Below, piece by piece: positions 47,242-57,893 of a stretch of DNA of 64,000 nucleotides (within the stretch, counting starts at the first letter, position 1; each line of letters starts with the position of its first letter). The stretch spans positions 868,001 to 932,000 of the forward strand of contig JAQFVV010006311.1 of NCBI GenBank assembly GCA_028023455.1, in the 5' to 3' direction. The notes beneath the pieces are model-generated. The model was not told where the DNA came from. It worked only from the letters and a program-made list of their open reading frames with translations, and made no database searches. This stretch comes from Epiperipatus broadwayi (lineage: Eukaryota; Onychophora; Udeonychophora; Euonychophora; Peripatidae). Both the position numbers and the translations under genes were made by a program.

Positions 47242-47302
47242 AATGATCTCCAATATACATACTTTGTGCTGAACCAGTATTCATCAGTTGGTCCAGGTCA
47301 TC
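47242..47302 (-). ncRNA. Family-2 hammerhead ribozyme
   Basis: On the minus strand: outer stem I GATGACC with GATCATT (one mismatch), inner stem I CCAA with TTGG, and the perfect core CTGATGA. Stem II is ATACT-loop-AGCAC with mismatches. AAAG follows where GAAA is expected, then the stem III block GTATGTAT, with A as the cleavage base. Compared with the 49709 copy, the fourth pair of the outer stem is G-C instead of A-T, a compensatory change. Confidence 0.7.
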
Positions 47303-47535
47303 ATCTCCCACACGCATATATAATCAATGTTCAGTTTATATTAAGATAGCAAATCTTCAAACTCTAATGGACAGGCTTTAATCTTTTTCACTCCCCAACT
47401 CTTCAGCTATCCATATCATTGAAAGTCTGATGATGGCAAGTTCAAAGCTCTTGTTTGCTAATTTTATTGTTATACCCATGTTGACTTTAAGTAACCCTGC
47501 TATTTTAATATAAACTGAGCACTGATTATATATAT

Positions 47536-47597
47536 GATGATCTGGACCCACTGATGAATGCTTGGTTCAGCACAAAATACGTATATTGGAGATTATT
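47536..47597 (+). ncRNA. Family-2 hammerhead ribozyme
   Basis: Outer stem I GATGATC / GATTATT (seven pairs, two of them G-U). Inner stem I is CCCA / TTGG (one mismatch). The core is CTGATGA (47551-47557). Stem II is TGCT-loop-AGCA followed by C. AAAA at 47574-47577 stands in place of GAAA. Stem III is the perfect palindrome ATACGTAT (47577-47584), and the predicted cleavage base is A47585. The G12 to A change looks like decay of a CpG. Confidence 0.7.
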
Positions 47598-49708
47598 TAT
47601 CTTTTTAATGTGTAGGGGGTCATGTGTATCAGTTGTATAAGATAGGGGATAGCTGTAAGCAGCTTGAAAGTCTGAGTTCAAATCCCTAATTATATTAAGT
47701 TCAGTAAAGATAACACACTTGTATTTAAATAAGAACTATGTAATATTAATTAAAAAACAAAAAATAAAATATAAATATTATAAAAGATGAAACAAAATGA
47801 TAATTGCATATCGAAAAATTAAAATTCCTATTTTCTTAATAAACAAACAATAATGGATATGTGTATTATGCTAATGATTATATGGATATATGTATTTCAT
47901 TATTTCACTTTGTAATATATTTTATCATATATATTATTAATTAATATTGTTTAGCTATTGATAATATAAATTTTGCTGCTTAGGAGTAAACTTCAGAGTT
48001 CACTACTCTATCGCTATCCCAAACTACAAATAGAATCAAAACATTGGATAAATGTAAAAATTATCTAATCTAGCATTAAATAAAAATTTTAGAAAGAAAA
48101 ATTATGTAGAAGATAATTTATTTATATATTATTAATTAATTAAAATTGTATAATTCTAATATTAATATGAAGAACATAGAAATGACATCAAAAATTTATG
48201 AGATTTAGATGTAATTAAACTAATAATCATGTATGGAAATAAAAAAAATAATTAAAAAGAAATCTGAGAAAAAATTGAATAAGATGAAATAAAAAGTCAA
48301 AGTGTTTTTCAGAAATTATAGATAAAATTAAAAACAGAAAAGGAAAATCAAAGAATACTTAGGAAAACAATGAACATTATATAGCAATAATTATAAAGAT
48401 TTTTAAAAAAGACAAATTTAAAAAAAATAAGCATTATGTTTCAGACAAATCATGGGATTAATAGAAAGGCTCAGCCATTTGGAAATTTACTGAAATATGC
48501 TAATAGACAGATTATGATAGAGGCAATAAATATCAAACAAATATGAAAAGAATATATAGAAGATGTTATAACACAGGAAATCATCTAAGATATTTTTTAT
48601 TAGGTCACCCTATACCATAAATTTTGGTAACAAAAATTATATAAAACTGGCTTTGAGATCATTGCCACACAACAGAGCCATTTCAATTTTTTTATGATCA
48701 GAAGTTTTCCAAGAATCTGAAAAAGAATAAATAAGAGTATTGAGAAAAGTATACAGTACACTTAAAAAATGTACTTAATGTCTACTAAGTAAAAAAATTA
48801 ATTTATATTTCTTTATAAAAGAAAGTTGTTTTAAGAAAGCAAGTAAAAAATCATGTTTGTATACAACACTCAAGTGAGATAATTTTGAAAATATATTGCG
48901 CAGGTTATGCTTTTAAGTTTTAGAAAAGGTCAGGGAATTAGAATGAAGTACTGTAGATAAATATATAAAAAAAGAAAGGAGTAGAAAATATTAGAAAAAG
49001 TTTTTATTGATTACAATACAGTTTTGAATTCATACAGCAATGCTAAATTATGGAATCTTTTTAAAAAATGAATGATCCTAACATTTTATGATATTGATAA
49101 AACAGATTAATTTCAGACTGACAAAGAAGAGCTTTCAATTTCTATACTTAATATGCTAAATGAAGTAATCAGATTGTGACAAAAACAACATAGATTAAGG
49201 ATTAATGAAAAACATCAACAATCTAGATGTGTCAATGCAGTATATTGCACTTATATCTGAAACAGAAAAGTTAAAATACAGAATGAAAATATGAAATTAT
49301 AATTAAATGACAGAATCAGAAATTCACTTTGTAAGTGATAAAAAAAAGTCATAGAAATGATTGATAGATTTCATTTTTTTGGCTAATTCAACAATAACAA
49401 TGGATCTACTAGACAAAAGTCACCCCAGATTAACATTAGGTGAAATTTCAATAAAAAACTTCCGTGCTTTAAATAGAAGAAAATATTTTTTTAAAAGCCA
49501 AAATCAGGATTGTTCAAGATATAATATTTTCTACAACTCTCAATAAATATAAAAGAGAATGTAATTTAATACACTGTACATGCTTACCCACACCTGCACA
49601 TATAAGGTAATATATAAGGAATTTGAACTCAGACTTTCACATGACTCTCAACTCTCCATGCCATCTCATAGTGTTGATCCACCTGATCACATACATATTG
49701 AAAAGATA

Positions 49709-49769
49709 AATAATCACCAATATATGTATTTTCTGCTAAACCAGCAATCATCAGTTGGTCCAGATTACT
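49709..49769 (-). ncRNA. Family-2 hammerhead ribozyme
   Basis: On the minus strand: outer stem I AGTAATC / GATTATT (seven pairs), inner stem I CCAA / TTGG, and core CTGATGA (complement at 49748-49754). Stem II is TTGCT-loop-AGCAG, followed by AAAA; a four-pair stem II would restore GAAA. The stem III block is ATACATAT, and the cleavage base is A. Apart from stem III imperfections it is the most complete copy. Confidence 0.75.
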
Positions 49770-50289
49770 ATCTCCACATGTATATACAATCAGTGCTCAG
49801 CTTTATATTAAGATAGCCAATCTTCATACTTTAATGGACATGTTTCAAACTACTCCAACCCACAACTCTTCAGCCATTCATTTCATTGAAAATCTGATGA
49901 TGGAACATTCAAAGCCCACATTAGTGCCAAGGTTGTCACTAATGTGGGCTTTGAATGTTCCATCATCAGATTTTAGGTAGGATGTAACCCTGTACAGTGC
50001 ATTAAATTACATATTGAAAAATAGTGCATTAAAGGTCTGCCCATCCCTCACATATGTATGTAAATGGATTATTCTCCTGTACATGAGGGAACAGAATGAC
50101 TAACATCAACATGAATAGGGTGACAACCTTGTCACTAATGTGGGCTTTGGACATTTCATCATCAGATTTTCAATAAAATGGATGGCTGAAGAGTTGTGGG
50201 TTGGAGTAGTTTGAAGCCTGTCCATTAAAGTATGAAGATTGGCTATCTTAATATAAAGCTGAGCACTGATTGTATATATGTGTTGAGAT

Positions 50290-50350
50290 AGTAATCTGGA
50301 CCAACTGATGATTGTTGATTTAGCAAGAAATATGTATGTTGGTGATTATT
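50290..50350 (+). ncRNA. Family-2 hammerhead ribozyme
   Basis: Outer stem I AGTAATC (50290-50296) pairs with GATTATT (50344-50350), and inner CCAA pairs with TTGG (50339-50342). The core is CTGATGA (50305-50311). Stem II is TTGTT-GATTT-AGCAA, five pairs with one U-G. GAAA is intact (50327-50330). The stem III block is ATATGTAT. The base at the cleavage position is G (50338), which hammerheads do not cleave. The fold is the best preserved, but this copy should be inactive. Confidence 0.75.
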
Positions 50351-50460
50351 TATCTTTTCAACATGTGCGTGATCAGGTAGGTCAGCAATATGAGATGGCA
50401 TGGAGAGTTGAGGGTCATGTGAAAGTCTGAGTTCAAATCCCTTATATATAAAAGAGAATG

Positions 50461-53400
50461 ATAAAAGTGTTTTGATATTTTTGAATGGTAGCAATGGTGA
50501 AGGTTTTAGAAAATTTTGTGATCATTTTATGCCAATTTTTGCTTAAAGCACAAATGATCAGATAAGAATTGTAAGATGAATTAATTTATTTAAAAATATT
50601 TAATATATAGAAAGAGTGATAGTGAAATAAGAAAAAACCTGAAATGAATTTCATAATATCATAATGAATACTGAGAGCTGGAAAAAACAAAAATACAATA
50701 AATAGTTGTAGAAGATTTTCTTAATGTAATCATCAGGAATTCATGTTAACATAATGCTAACTGATGATTACTATAACAACAACAATAAAATAAAGAATTA
50801 TACCTTCAAGTTATAAATGCTGTTTTAAAATAATAATAAAAATTATTAAATTTTACATTTATAATGATTCTCATGATAAATTTTCAAAATAAGTAAACAA
50901 AAAACCCTAACATAAGATTTTAGCATGAAGACTAATATGAAAATCAATGTTTAATCTACTAATGTTTTTTTTTTCTTATAGTAGTCTAAAATTATTTTTT
51001 GGCTTTTCTCATTTTTTTAAATATATAGTTGAAATTATACTTTCCATGTAGTCAAATAATAATTCATGAGATTTACCAAATAATGCAATTTGAGTAGTCA
51101 GAAACTCTGCATTTTATAATAACACTCATATTAATTAATAAAACTCATATAAATCTTGGCTTAGACCATTCTTTTCAAGTTTTGTCAATCACTTAAAAAG
51201 GGGTGGTAACCAAGAAACAGACTAATCTAGAAGTGTCTTAATAGTTTGGTTAATTATTGACTTATATTCTGGATTTCATGATAATCCTTAATTTTATGGT
51301 TACATAAAAATATATTAAATATAATAAATAAATGTTTTGAATGCTTTAATGCAGAAATAAAATAGCACTCTCTGGAATCCAACATTCATGGATTGGACTT
51401 TAGCATTGTCAGTTTTGATGTTTGTACTTTTTATGAACTCCAATAAACAAGCCATTCATTAATTTTTATTTAACATAGCAAGTAATATATTGTAATTTGG
51501 CATGCCAGAATAAATAATGTTAAGAAAATGGCAAAGTACCAGTAAGAATGATCAAATATTTTTGGAGCAGAAAACTTAATATACCTTTTCATACATACTG
51601 TGAATAAAAAATCTTTGTTTATATACATAATTTAGATTACAATAAATAAATGTGTATCACTACCAAACAAATTTCTCAGATAACATTATATAGAATTCTT
51701 GTGCAAAAATTATTGCATTTTAAATAATTAATATGGAATAATTATATCCAGAAATTACATCTGAACTAAAAATATATAAAACTAATTTTTAAAAATACAT
51801 TGACATTAATACCTAAAAACTACAATTAAAATAATTTAATAAATACAAAGTGAAAAATAAATAGTGATTAATATAGAATATATATTTTAAAATAAAATTT
51901 TTGTTTAAAAATGGCTAAAAACAGTTCATAGTAGTTGATAATTACGATAATTTTTCATATTAACAAGCAATAGCATTGGCAGTTTAAAATTTTTTAATTA
52001 TCAACTCTATAGCAGAATTGTTTAAATCTTGGATTAAGCAGCTGAAAAGAAATTAGGATAAAATAAATTATACTATTTATATTTTTTTAGTCCAATTATG
52101 CTGTAAATTTAAGAATTAGAATTTACTATATCAGGTTTTGAGAAATTTTCCAAATTTGATATTTTTATTTATTTTATTGTTTTATTGAACAAAGTCAATA
52201 TTTGGAATAAATATTTTGGCACACACAGTTATAACTAAATTCTGATTTTCACATTTTTCTTCATAACTGAAGAAATCATGTTGGCAAATTACTACAAAAA
52301 TAATAAAGCCTTATTTAATTATGACTGGATGTAGGATGCTAACATTATCACCACAAATCAATACCAGTAATTGTTGAAACTAAGAAATAAAACCTGTTTC
52401 TTAACCAGTAGGAGTTCGTTGGCACTTGATTAAATGAATGAAATAACAAACCATTTGTTCCCCAAAAATCATATGTTTTGACATTCATAAAATAAATTAA
52501 AAATTATTTTAGCCATGGGTAAAAATATCCTTAATGTAATATAAATTTTGCTCACAATTACTTATTAATATTCATGTTTTGAATATTACCAATGAAAAAA
52601 ATTAGAGTTATAAATTAAAATTATGAATATTTAAAATTTTAGAAAGTGGATAATTTTCTCACTTGAAGTGATTATATTAACCAACACTAATGACAGTTTC
52701 AATATGAGCATAATAATTATACATATTTATTTACTTAATTCTATTTAGTAACAGACATGGACATATGTAACTTTATTATGTAATATGACTCTCAAAGATA
52801 ATTAATCTAGATAATGGACTTATGATAACTGATTATTAGTTCCCCAGTGTAAGAAACAAAATTGGTCCTTCCTTACATACAGTATATTGGATATAACTGA
52901 GATATGAGATTGAAATATGAAGCTGGATAATATTGCTATATAGTGAGTATGTCACAAGTAGTTAATAACAAAAACTAAAAAAAAAAAAAACTCTCAATCA
53001 TATAAACATCCTATTTAATAATACAGGTGGCTTGATTATTCAAGGCTTCTCCCAATTGCATGATTAATTTTGTTGCTAGATTTGATGACTTAAACTTCCC
53101 TTATATTTAAAACTATACAGTATTTATATTTTAATTATTAATGCAAATAAAAAATTAAACTATAATTTTTGAATATAGTTAAATGATAATTATTGCTAAA
53201 TCAAGAATATCATATAAATTGATTATTTTTATTTAAGAAATGAACTAAACATAATTTCATTAATGAATCTATTATATAAAATATAAAACTACATAAAATT
53301 AATACAGTGATTTTTAGAGGATAATTTACTTTTATAATTCATATAAGAGTTTCTTTTTTAAATATAACAATTTGGTGTGATTGACTATTTTATATACATA

Positions 53401-53836
53401 TTTTAATTCAACAGTTATGTTTATAAAAGTAGAATTAATCAGATTTCTAAAACAAAATACTACTGTGTATTTTGTTCAATATAAATAAAATAAATAACTT
53501 CTTTATATATACACACAATCATGATAAAATTTCGAATTTATTATAATCTCTACTTGTACCATTCTTTAAAATAATGTAAACAAAATCTGCTTTAATAAAA
53601 TAATATTCTAGATAATTACAATTTGTGATTAGAAATATTTAATGATAAATCTAATCAGCTGTTTTTTATATGTATTTACTATTATTATTAAAATTCAATG
53701 AAATTTCTCTGAAATTGATAATGTGCACTCAGGTTAACATAGTTTTCAATTAAAAAATAAGTCAATATATAATATCTATTATTTTACTTCTTAAAATAAA
53801 ATAAAAAGTTGAAATAATAAGTCATAAAAATAGATA
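50461..53836. other. AT-rich non-coding DNA, no gene recognised
   Basis: No recognisable gene, RNA or repeat. Long A runs occur (e.g. 52978-52991). Nothing in either strand exceeds chance open-frame length. Confidence 0.5.
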
Positions 53837-54497
53837 TTAAAGAGAAAGGATTTCACCTTTTTAACATATGCGCTTTACTGATTTTTATAAAGCTCAATAA
53901 TATTTGTGTTGAGTACAGAGGAAACTCTCAAACCCAAACACAAAATAGAGACTTTATAAAGATAAAAGCAGCCATATTATCTTTAACCTAAATTTTGATT
54001 TATATAGGTTAATCTGAAGCATCTTGGTTTGATACAATAAAGATTGTACTCTGTTCACTTTTACTTCCATCACTTTCTTATATACATTATCATTTGCAAA
54101 ATCTTTCAATTTACTGTGTTAATATTATGAATTAATAGAAATTATATAACATTCAAATTTATAAGTGTAAATAAATTTGAATGTTACATAATTTCTATTA
54201 ATTCATAATATTAACATGTGTTATATCCAAAGATTTCATGAATGTTAATGTACGGAAGAAAGTAATAGATGTAAAAGTGAACAGAATAACATCTTCACTC
54301 TCTCAAACCAAGATGCTTCACATTGGCCTATATAAATCAGAATTTAGGTTAAAGGTAATACAGCTGCTCTTATCTTTATAAAGTTTCTATCTTGTCTTTG
54401 GGTTTGAGAGTTTCCTCTGTATTTAACACAGCATCATTGAGCTATTATAAAATCAGTAAAGTGCATATGTTAAAAAGGTGAAATCCTTTCTCTTTAA
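53837..54497. repeat. Foldback element flanked by TTAA, 653 bp
   Basis: Almost the entire interval is one hairpin. The terminal AGAGAAAGGATTTCACCTT (from 53841) is complemented at 54475-54493, and further matching blocks run inward to an AT-rich apex near 54165. Examples are CTCTCAAACCCAAA / TTTGGGTTTGAGAG and ATGAATTAATAGAAATTATA with its complement. TTAA sits directly outside each end (53837-53840, 54494-54497), which is the piggyBac target site. TTAA is itself a palindrome, so it could also be the outermost base pairs of the hairpin. No coding capacity. Arms are about 85-95 percent complementary. Confidence 0.75.
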
Positions 54498-56015
54498 TTT
54501 TATATGATCTATGCATTTAATAGACAAATTTGAATGTTAAAAATAGGTATTATTATCAACTAATGCTTATTATAAAGAATACATTAGAAGTAAAAAAAAA
54601 CCATTCTAAATAAAGTATTTATAAAAAGTGGTAAATAAATAAATAACAGATATATCTCTTCTGAATAATGAATATCTATAAATAAAATGTTATTGATTGA
54701 AGAAAACTGAAAACTATATGTATATATCACAATAAATATAGTTTAAATGATTTAAATTTAAATTATTTATACATGGATTTATTTCTTCATGCAAAATTTA
54801 AATAAAATGATATGAAATATTGCACAATGTATAGTAGTGAATTAGCACTTATTATTATAAGATAAATTAAGGAATTTCTTATTATAATATAATTGAAAAA
54901 AAGGTCTTTGATAGAAATAATTTAAATGGCATTCACTGGATTAAAATTTATTTAGATAAATGTATTAAATATTGCAAAGTGATATACTGAAAATTATTTA
55001 TAAATATCTCCAATAATTCTAATACAATTATAAATCAAAAATATGATAAATTGTCTACAAGCTTTATGTTAAAACCAAAAATTTACTTCTTTTGTTTTTC
55101 ATTTATTTTACTAAATACATTGTTCATTATGCAGCAGTAAATAAGCTACTTGTTACTCAAACATATGAAGAAAAACATTACATGACTAAGTTCAATTGGA
55201 TATCAAAAGATGCTAGAAATAGAAAATTTTTTGGTTTAAGAAAAATATTGTTACCTAATGTTCCAATCATAAATGTTATTAACAATTAACATGAACTTTT
55301 CATCAAGGTAATATGTGAATGAGTGAACATTGTTAAGGTTAATATTTTCCACATTTTATTTTAAACTTTTTATTATCTATCTTAGTTTTATGTATGCACA
55401 TATAAATGCATATGAAATACAAAGCAAAAGTCTAAATATCCACTGGTATACAGGAGACTCACCATAATCAAATATATGGATAACATAATAGGTATAAAAA
55501 TATAAATAATACATACCAGTGCATCTATCTTGTTTATTTTATAACAAAACACATAAAATTTACATTATTTATATTTTTAGTGAGCAATCAAAAAATAATA
55601 TTTCAGATATCTGTATACATGATTTCCAAATTTTTAATTTTGCATTAGTCTAATAAAGTCATAAAAAATTTAAAAAATATTATTATGCACACATATATAA
55701 TTCCAATGTCATTTCAATAAATTAAATAAAAATTATAATTTTTTTAAATTTAAAAAAATCCGTAAATAAAGACTGAATAACACAATACATATATATAGAA
55801 CTACAACATATATAGTTGCTTTAGGACTATTCTGGATCTCCATAGATGTAAGAAGTTTTAAAAGTCAATTTTGCAAGAAATTTTGTAGACTTTATAAATG
55901 TTACTCCAATTAAAAATTATGCAGTGTAATAGTACTTTAAAGTCAGAAAAATTTAGTTCAGCCATGCCAATATCAGACTGCAGTATGGCCAACATAGTGA
56001 AATTATATAACAGTT
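54498..56015. other. AT-rich non-coding DNA, no gene recognised
   Basis: No recognisable gene. The 65-codon frame at 55092-55289 has no domain I can identify. Confidence 0.5.
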
Positions 56016-56225
56016 AATAGAGACGGTACTCATCTTATAGCTAAAGACGCTGTTCTATGGCATGGTTTTTGTGCTAAAACACATAAAAATGCTGTTTCCG
56101 CGGCCGACACATTCGAACCCGCATTTTCTATAATACAACTGTTTTGTTGTGCTACAGAATGCAGGCCACTATGTCGCATCACAGTACAGCATGTATGTTG
56201 CTAAGCAGCAATTACATTTTCCGAA
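56016..56225 (-). repeat. Probable tRNA-derived SINE, minus strand
   Basis: This is the most G+C- and CpG-rich patch of the right half. Read on the minus strand it has a box-A-like ACATAGTGGCC, a hairpin ACAAC...GTTGT in the anticodon-arm position, and a good box B (GCGGGTTCGAATGTGTC), followed by GGCCGCGG and a unique 3' body. The box A/B spacing is compatible with a tRNA. I found no poly-A or target duplication and no second copy in the window. Confidence 0.45.
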
Positions 56226-56738
56226 TTCACACAGTTTATAAAATAATTACGGCTTGATGAGAGAGTTTGTATTTGAATTGTGTTGAAATGTTGTTTTCAT
56301 TGGATTTTTTTATTATTTTAAACTATTGAAATGTTCAGATTTTTTTAAAACAATAATTATAAGACTTTTTACAATGTACTGTATTGAACTTTTATTTGGG
56401 TAAATGTTAAATATCTATGTTTTTATTGAGTTGCAATTAGGTAACATGTCAAGAAATGTACTGTCAGTAACATTCCACAAGACAAAGAAGATTCTACCAT
56501 CTGTATATTTTTGAAATAAAAAAGAGCGGTACGAAAAAAATATCCAGTAAGAAAAGTCCAAATATACAGGTTTTTTTTGTAAATTTAATAAAAAGCAAAT
56601 ATTATAAACATGTTTAATAAGTAAAGAAGACATTTGTATGTGTTTGTTGTTGTTTAAAAAAGTTTGAGTTTCTTTCTTCTGTCCGAGTACACTTACGATT
56701 TTGAATTTTTTTATTTTAGCATTACAAACAAACAGAAC

Positions 56739-56842
56739 ACTAACCCTAAAACTAACACTAAAACTAACCCTAAACCTAACCCTAAAACTAACCCTAAACC
56801 TAACCCTAAACTAACCCTAAAACTAACCCTAAATCTAACCGT
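56739..56842 (+). repeat. Interstitial telomere-like repeat
   Basis: About 100 bp of CCCTAA-type units in a mixed register: CTAACCCTAAA, CCTAACCCTAAA and AACTAACCCTAAA alternate, so both six-base (TTAGGG) and seven-base (TTTAGGG-like) spacings occur. Degeneracy increases at both edges. It could be a repaired break, a satellite seed or an ancestral chromosome end. It is not itself evidence of proximity to a telomere. Confidence 0.75.
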
Positions 56843-56901
56843 AACAACTTTTACTTTTATTATGATTATTATTTTTTAGTTAAACAACAACAAAAAAAGT
56901 T

Positions 56902-57031
56902 GTAACACAAGTAAAAAAATATCCGATAGAAAATTGATAAAAAAAAAGCCGTAACACAAGTAAAAAAAATATCTGATAGAAAATGTATAAAAAAAAGCCG
57001 TAACACAATTAAAAAAATATACGATAGAAAA
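56902..57031. repeat. 49-bp tandem repeat, about 2.7 copies
   Basis: GTAACACAA starts at 56902, 56951 and 57000, giving a period of 49 bp. Each unit contains a run of A, ATAT(C/A)(C/T)GATAGAAAA and AAGCC before the next start. It lies directly beside the telomere-like block. Confidence 0.8.
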
Positions 57032-57389
57032 ACACGAATCAAATTTTAATTTGTTGATTTTATTTTACATTTATTATTATTATTTAAATTGTATACGTTA
57101 ATAAAAAATAATATTTATAAAAGGCGATTTTGTTTTGTTTTTATTTTCACATTACAAAAAAGCACAGAAAAATTATTAAAATCAACGGCCCGTGAATGTT
57201 CATATTTTATAGTTTTAGCGTGAAAATGGCGCCATCCAATGGGATCTTTATCTATAATACAAGCACCATAGAGACTAACAATAATAGTGTGACTAATCAA
57301 AATTATATGCTACTTTTATTTTTTAAAATCTGTACAAATTATAAAAATATTGATATGCAAAAGGAAATATACCATTGTGTTTAAAAAGA

Positions 57390-57745
57390 AGGTTTTTAAT
57401 ACAGATGTTTCAGTAATTTTTATTAATGGATTTGAGACTAGGACATTTAATAAAACAATGCAGAGACTTTAAATCATTCGACGAAGGGTGAAAAGATGTA
57501 TGTTAGAAATAGGTGACAAAACAAAAAAAATAATAAAAGATTAAAATGGAGCTAGACTAGACATGATGTTAAGAAAAATTGATAATAAATGGTCAATTGA
57601 AGTTTTAAATCAGATCCCTAGGCATTGTAAAGATCTAGAAAGAAACCATATCTGAGATGGATGGATAAAATAAGAAAATTTTCTGAGTGATGAGAAGAAA
57701 AATTATGGATTGAAAAAAAAGAGATTTAAACTTGGAGAGATAATA
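57390..57745 (+). pseudogene. RTE-type LINE relic, 3' fragment
   Basis: The plus strand parallels the 3' part of the RTE relic at 31.37-31.76 kb: INGFETRTFN in place of LTYGSETxTLN, MQRL then RRRVKRCMLEI, WSIEVLNQIPRHCK in place of LTIEILNRISGDCK, and AACTTGGAGAGATAATAGT at the 3' end. Stops break the frame. It is probably the same family, independently 5'-truncated. Confidence 0.6.
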
Positions 57746-57893
57746 GTAGATAATGACGAAGCTGTAAAAATTAAAACTAATTTATTACTCTTAAATAAAT
57801 CTATTATTAATACATTTACTTTTAGGATTATAATCAATACATGTTATTTGTACCAACTTATTACTTACATATCTACTCATAATTTTAAAAAAA

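Larger units (their letters stand above)
47141..47695. mobile_element. Family-2 ribozyme repeat, inverted pair inserted in the RTE relic
   Basis: The left unit (about 47141-47450) lies on the minus strand and the right, shorter unit (about 47505-47695) on the plus strand, giving a foldback with a central spacer. Each arm has a hammerhead (47242-47302 minus, 47536-47597 plus) and ends in a box-B-like sequence (GAGTTCAAATCCC in the right arm, GAATTCAAATCCC in the left arm read on the minus strand). I could not define a clean target-site duplication for this pair. Confidence 0.7.
46740..49340 (+). pseudogene. RTE-type LINE relic with endonuclease domain, split by family-2 repeats
   Basis: Positions about 46770-47040 on the plus strand retain an AP-endonuclease. 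GHANKNE and FCKINDF (about 46785-46850) match the GNKNERGxRLxEFC region of RTE proteins, and WTSVDRIHRIKLDYI (46890-46934) matches the TWxSPDxxxxNQIDYI region. The expected SDH box is unreadable. After the family-2 pair (47141-47695) there is a stop-rich stretch to about 49340. It has faint linker similarity, including a TDKEE-like segment near 49120, where RTE elements have the LLTDKEEI motif before RT. The part after 47.7 kb is much less certain than the endonuclease. Confidence 0.55.
49547..50460. mobile_element. Family-2 ribozyme repeat, inverted composite with 15-bp TSD
   Basis: ATATAAAAGAGAATG occurs at 49547-49561 and 50446-50460, a perfect 15-bp target-site duplication around an 884-bp insert. 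Inside, a minus-oriented family-2 unit (about 49611-49934) faces a plus-oriented unit (about 50130-50445). A third partial plus copy of the unit start (49936-49972) forms a tight hairpin with the first. A further inverted block pairs GTAATTTAATACACTGTAC at 49561 with its complement near 49990. Both arms hold hammerheads. The complete unit is about 320-340 bp, ends GAGTTCAAATCCC (box-B-like) and has no coding capacity. Confidence 0.8.

Noticed and set aside
47415-47440. CTGATGATGG inside family 2 as a second ribozyme core
   Set aside because: Downstream sequence lacks a stem II hairpin followed by GAAA. The real core is the CUGAUGA inside the stem I/II framework.
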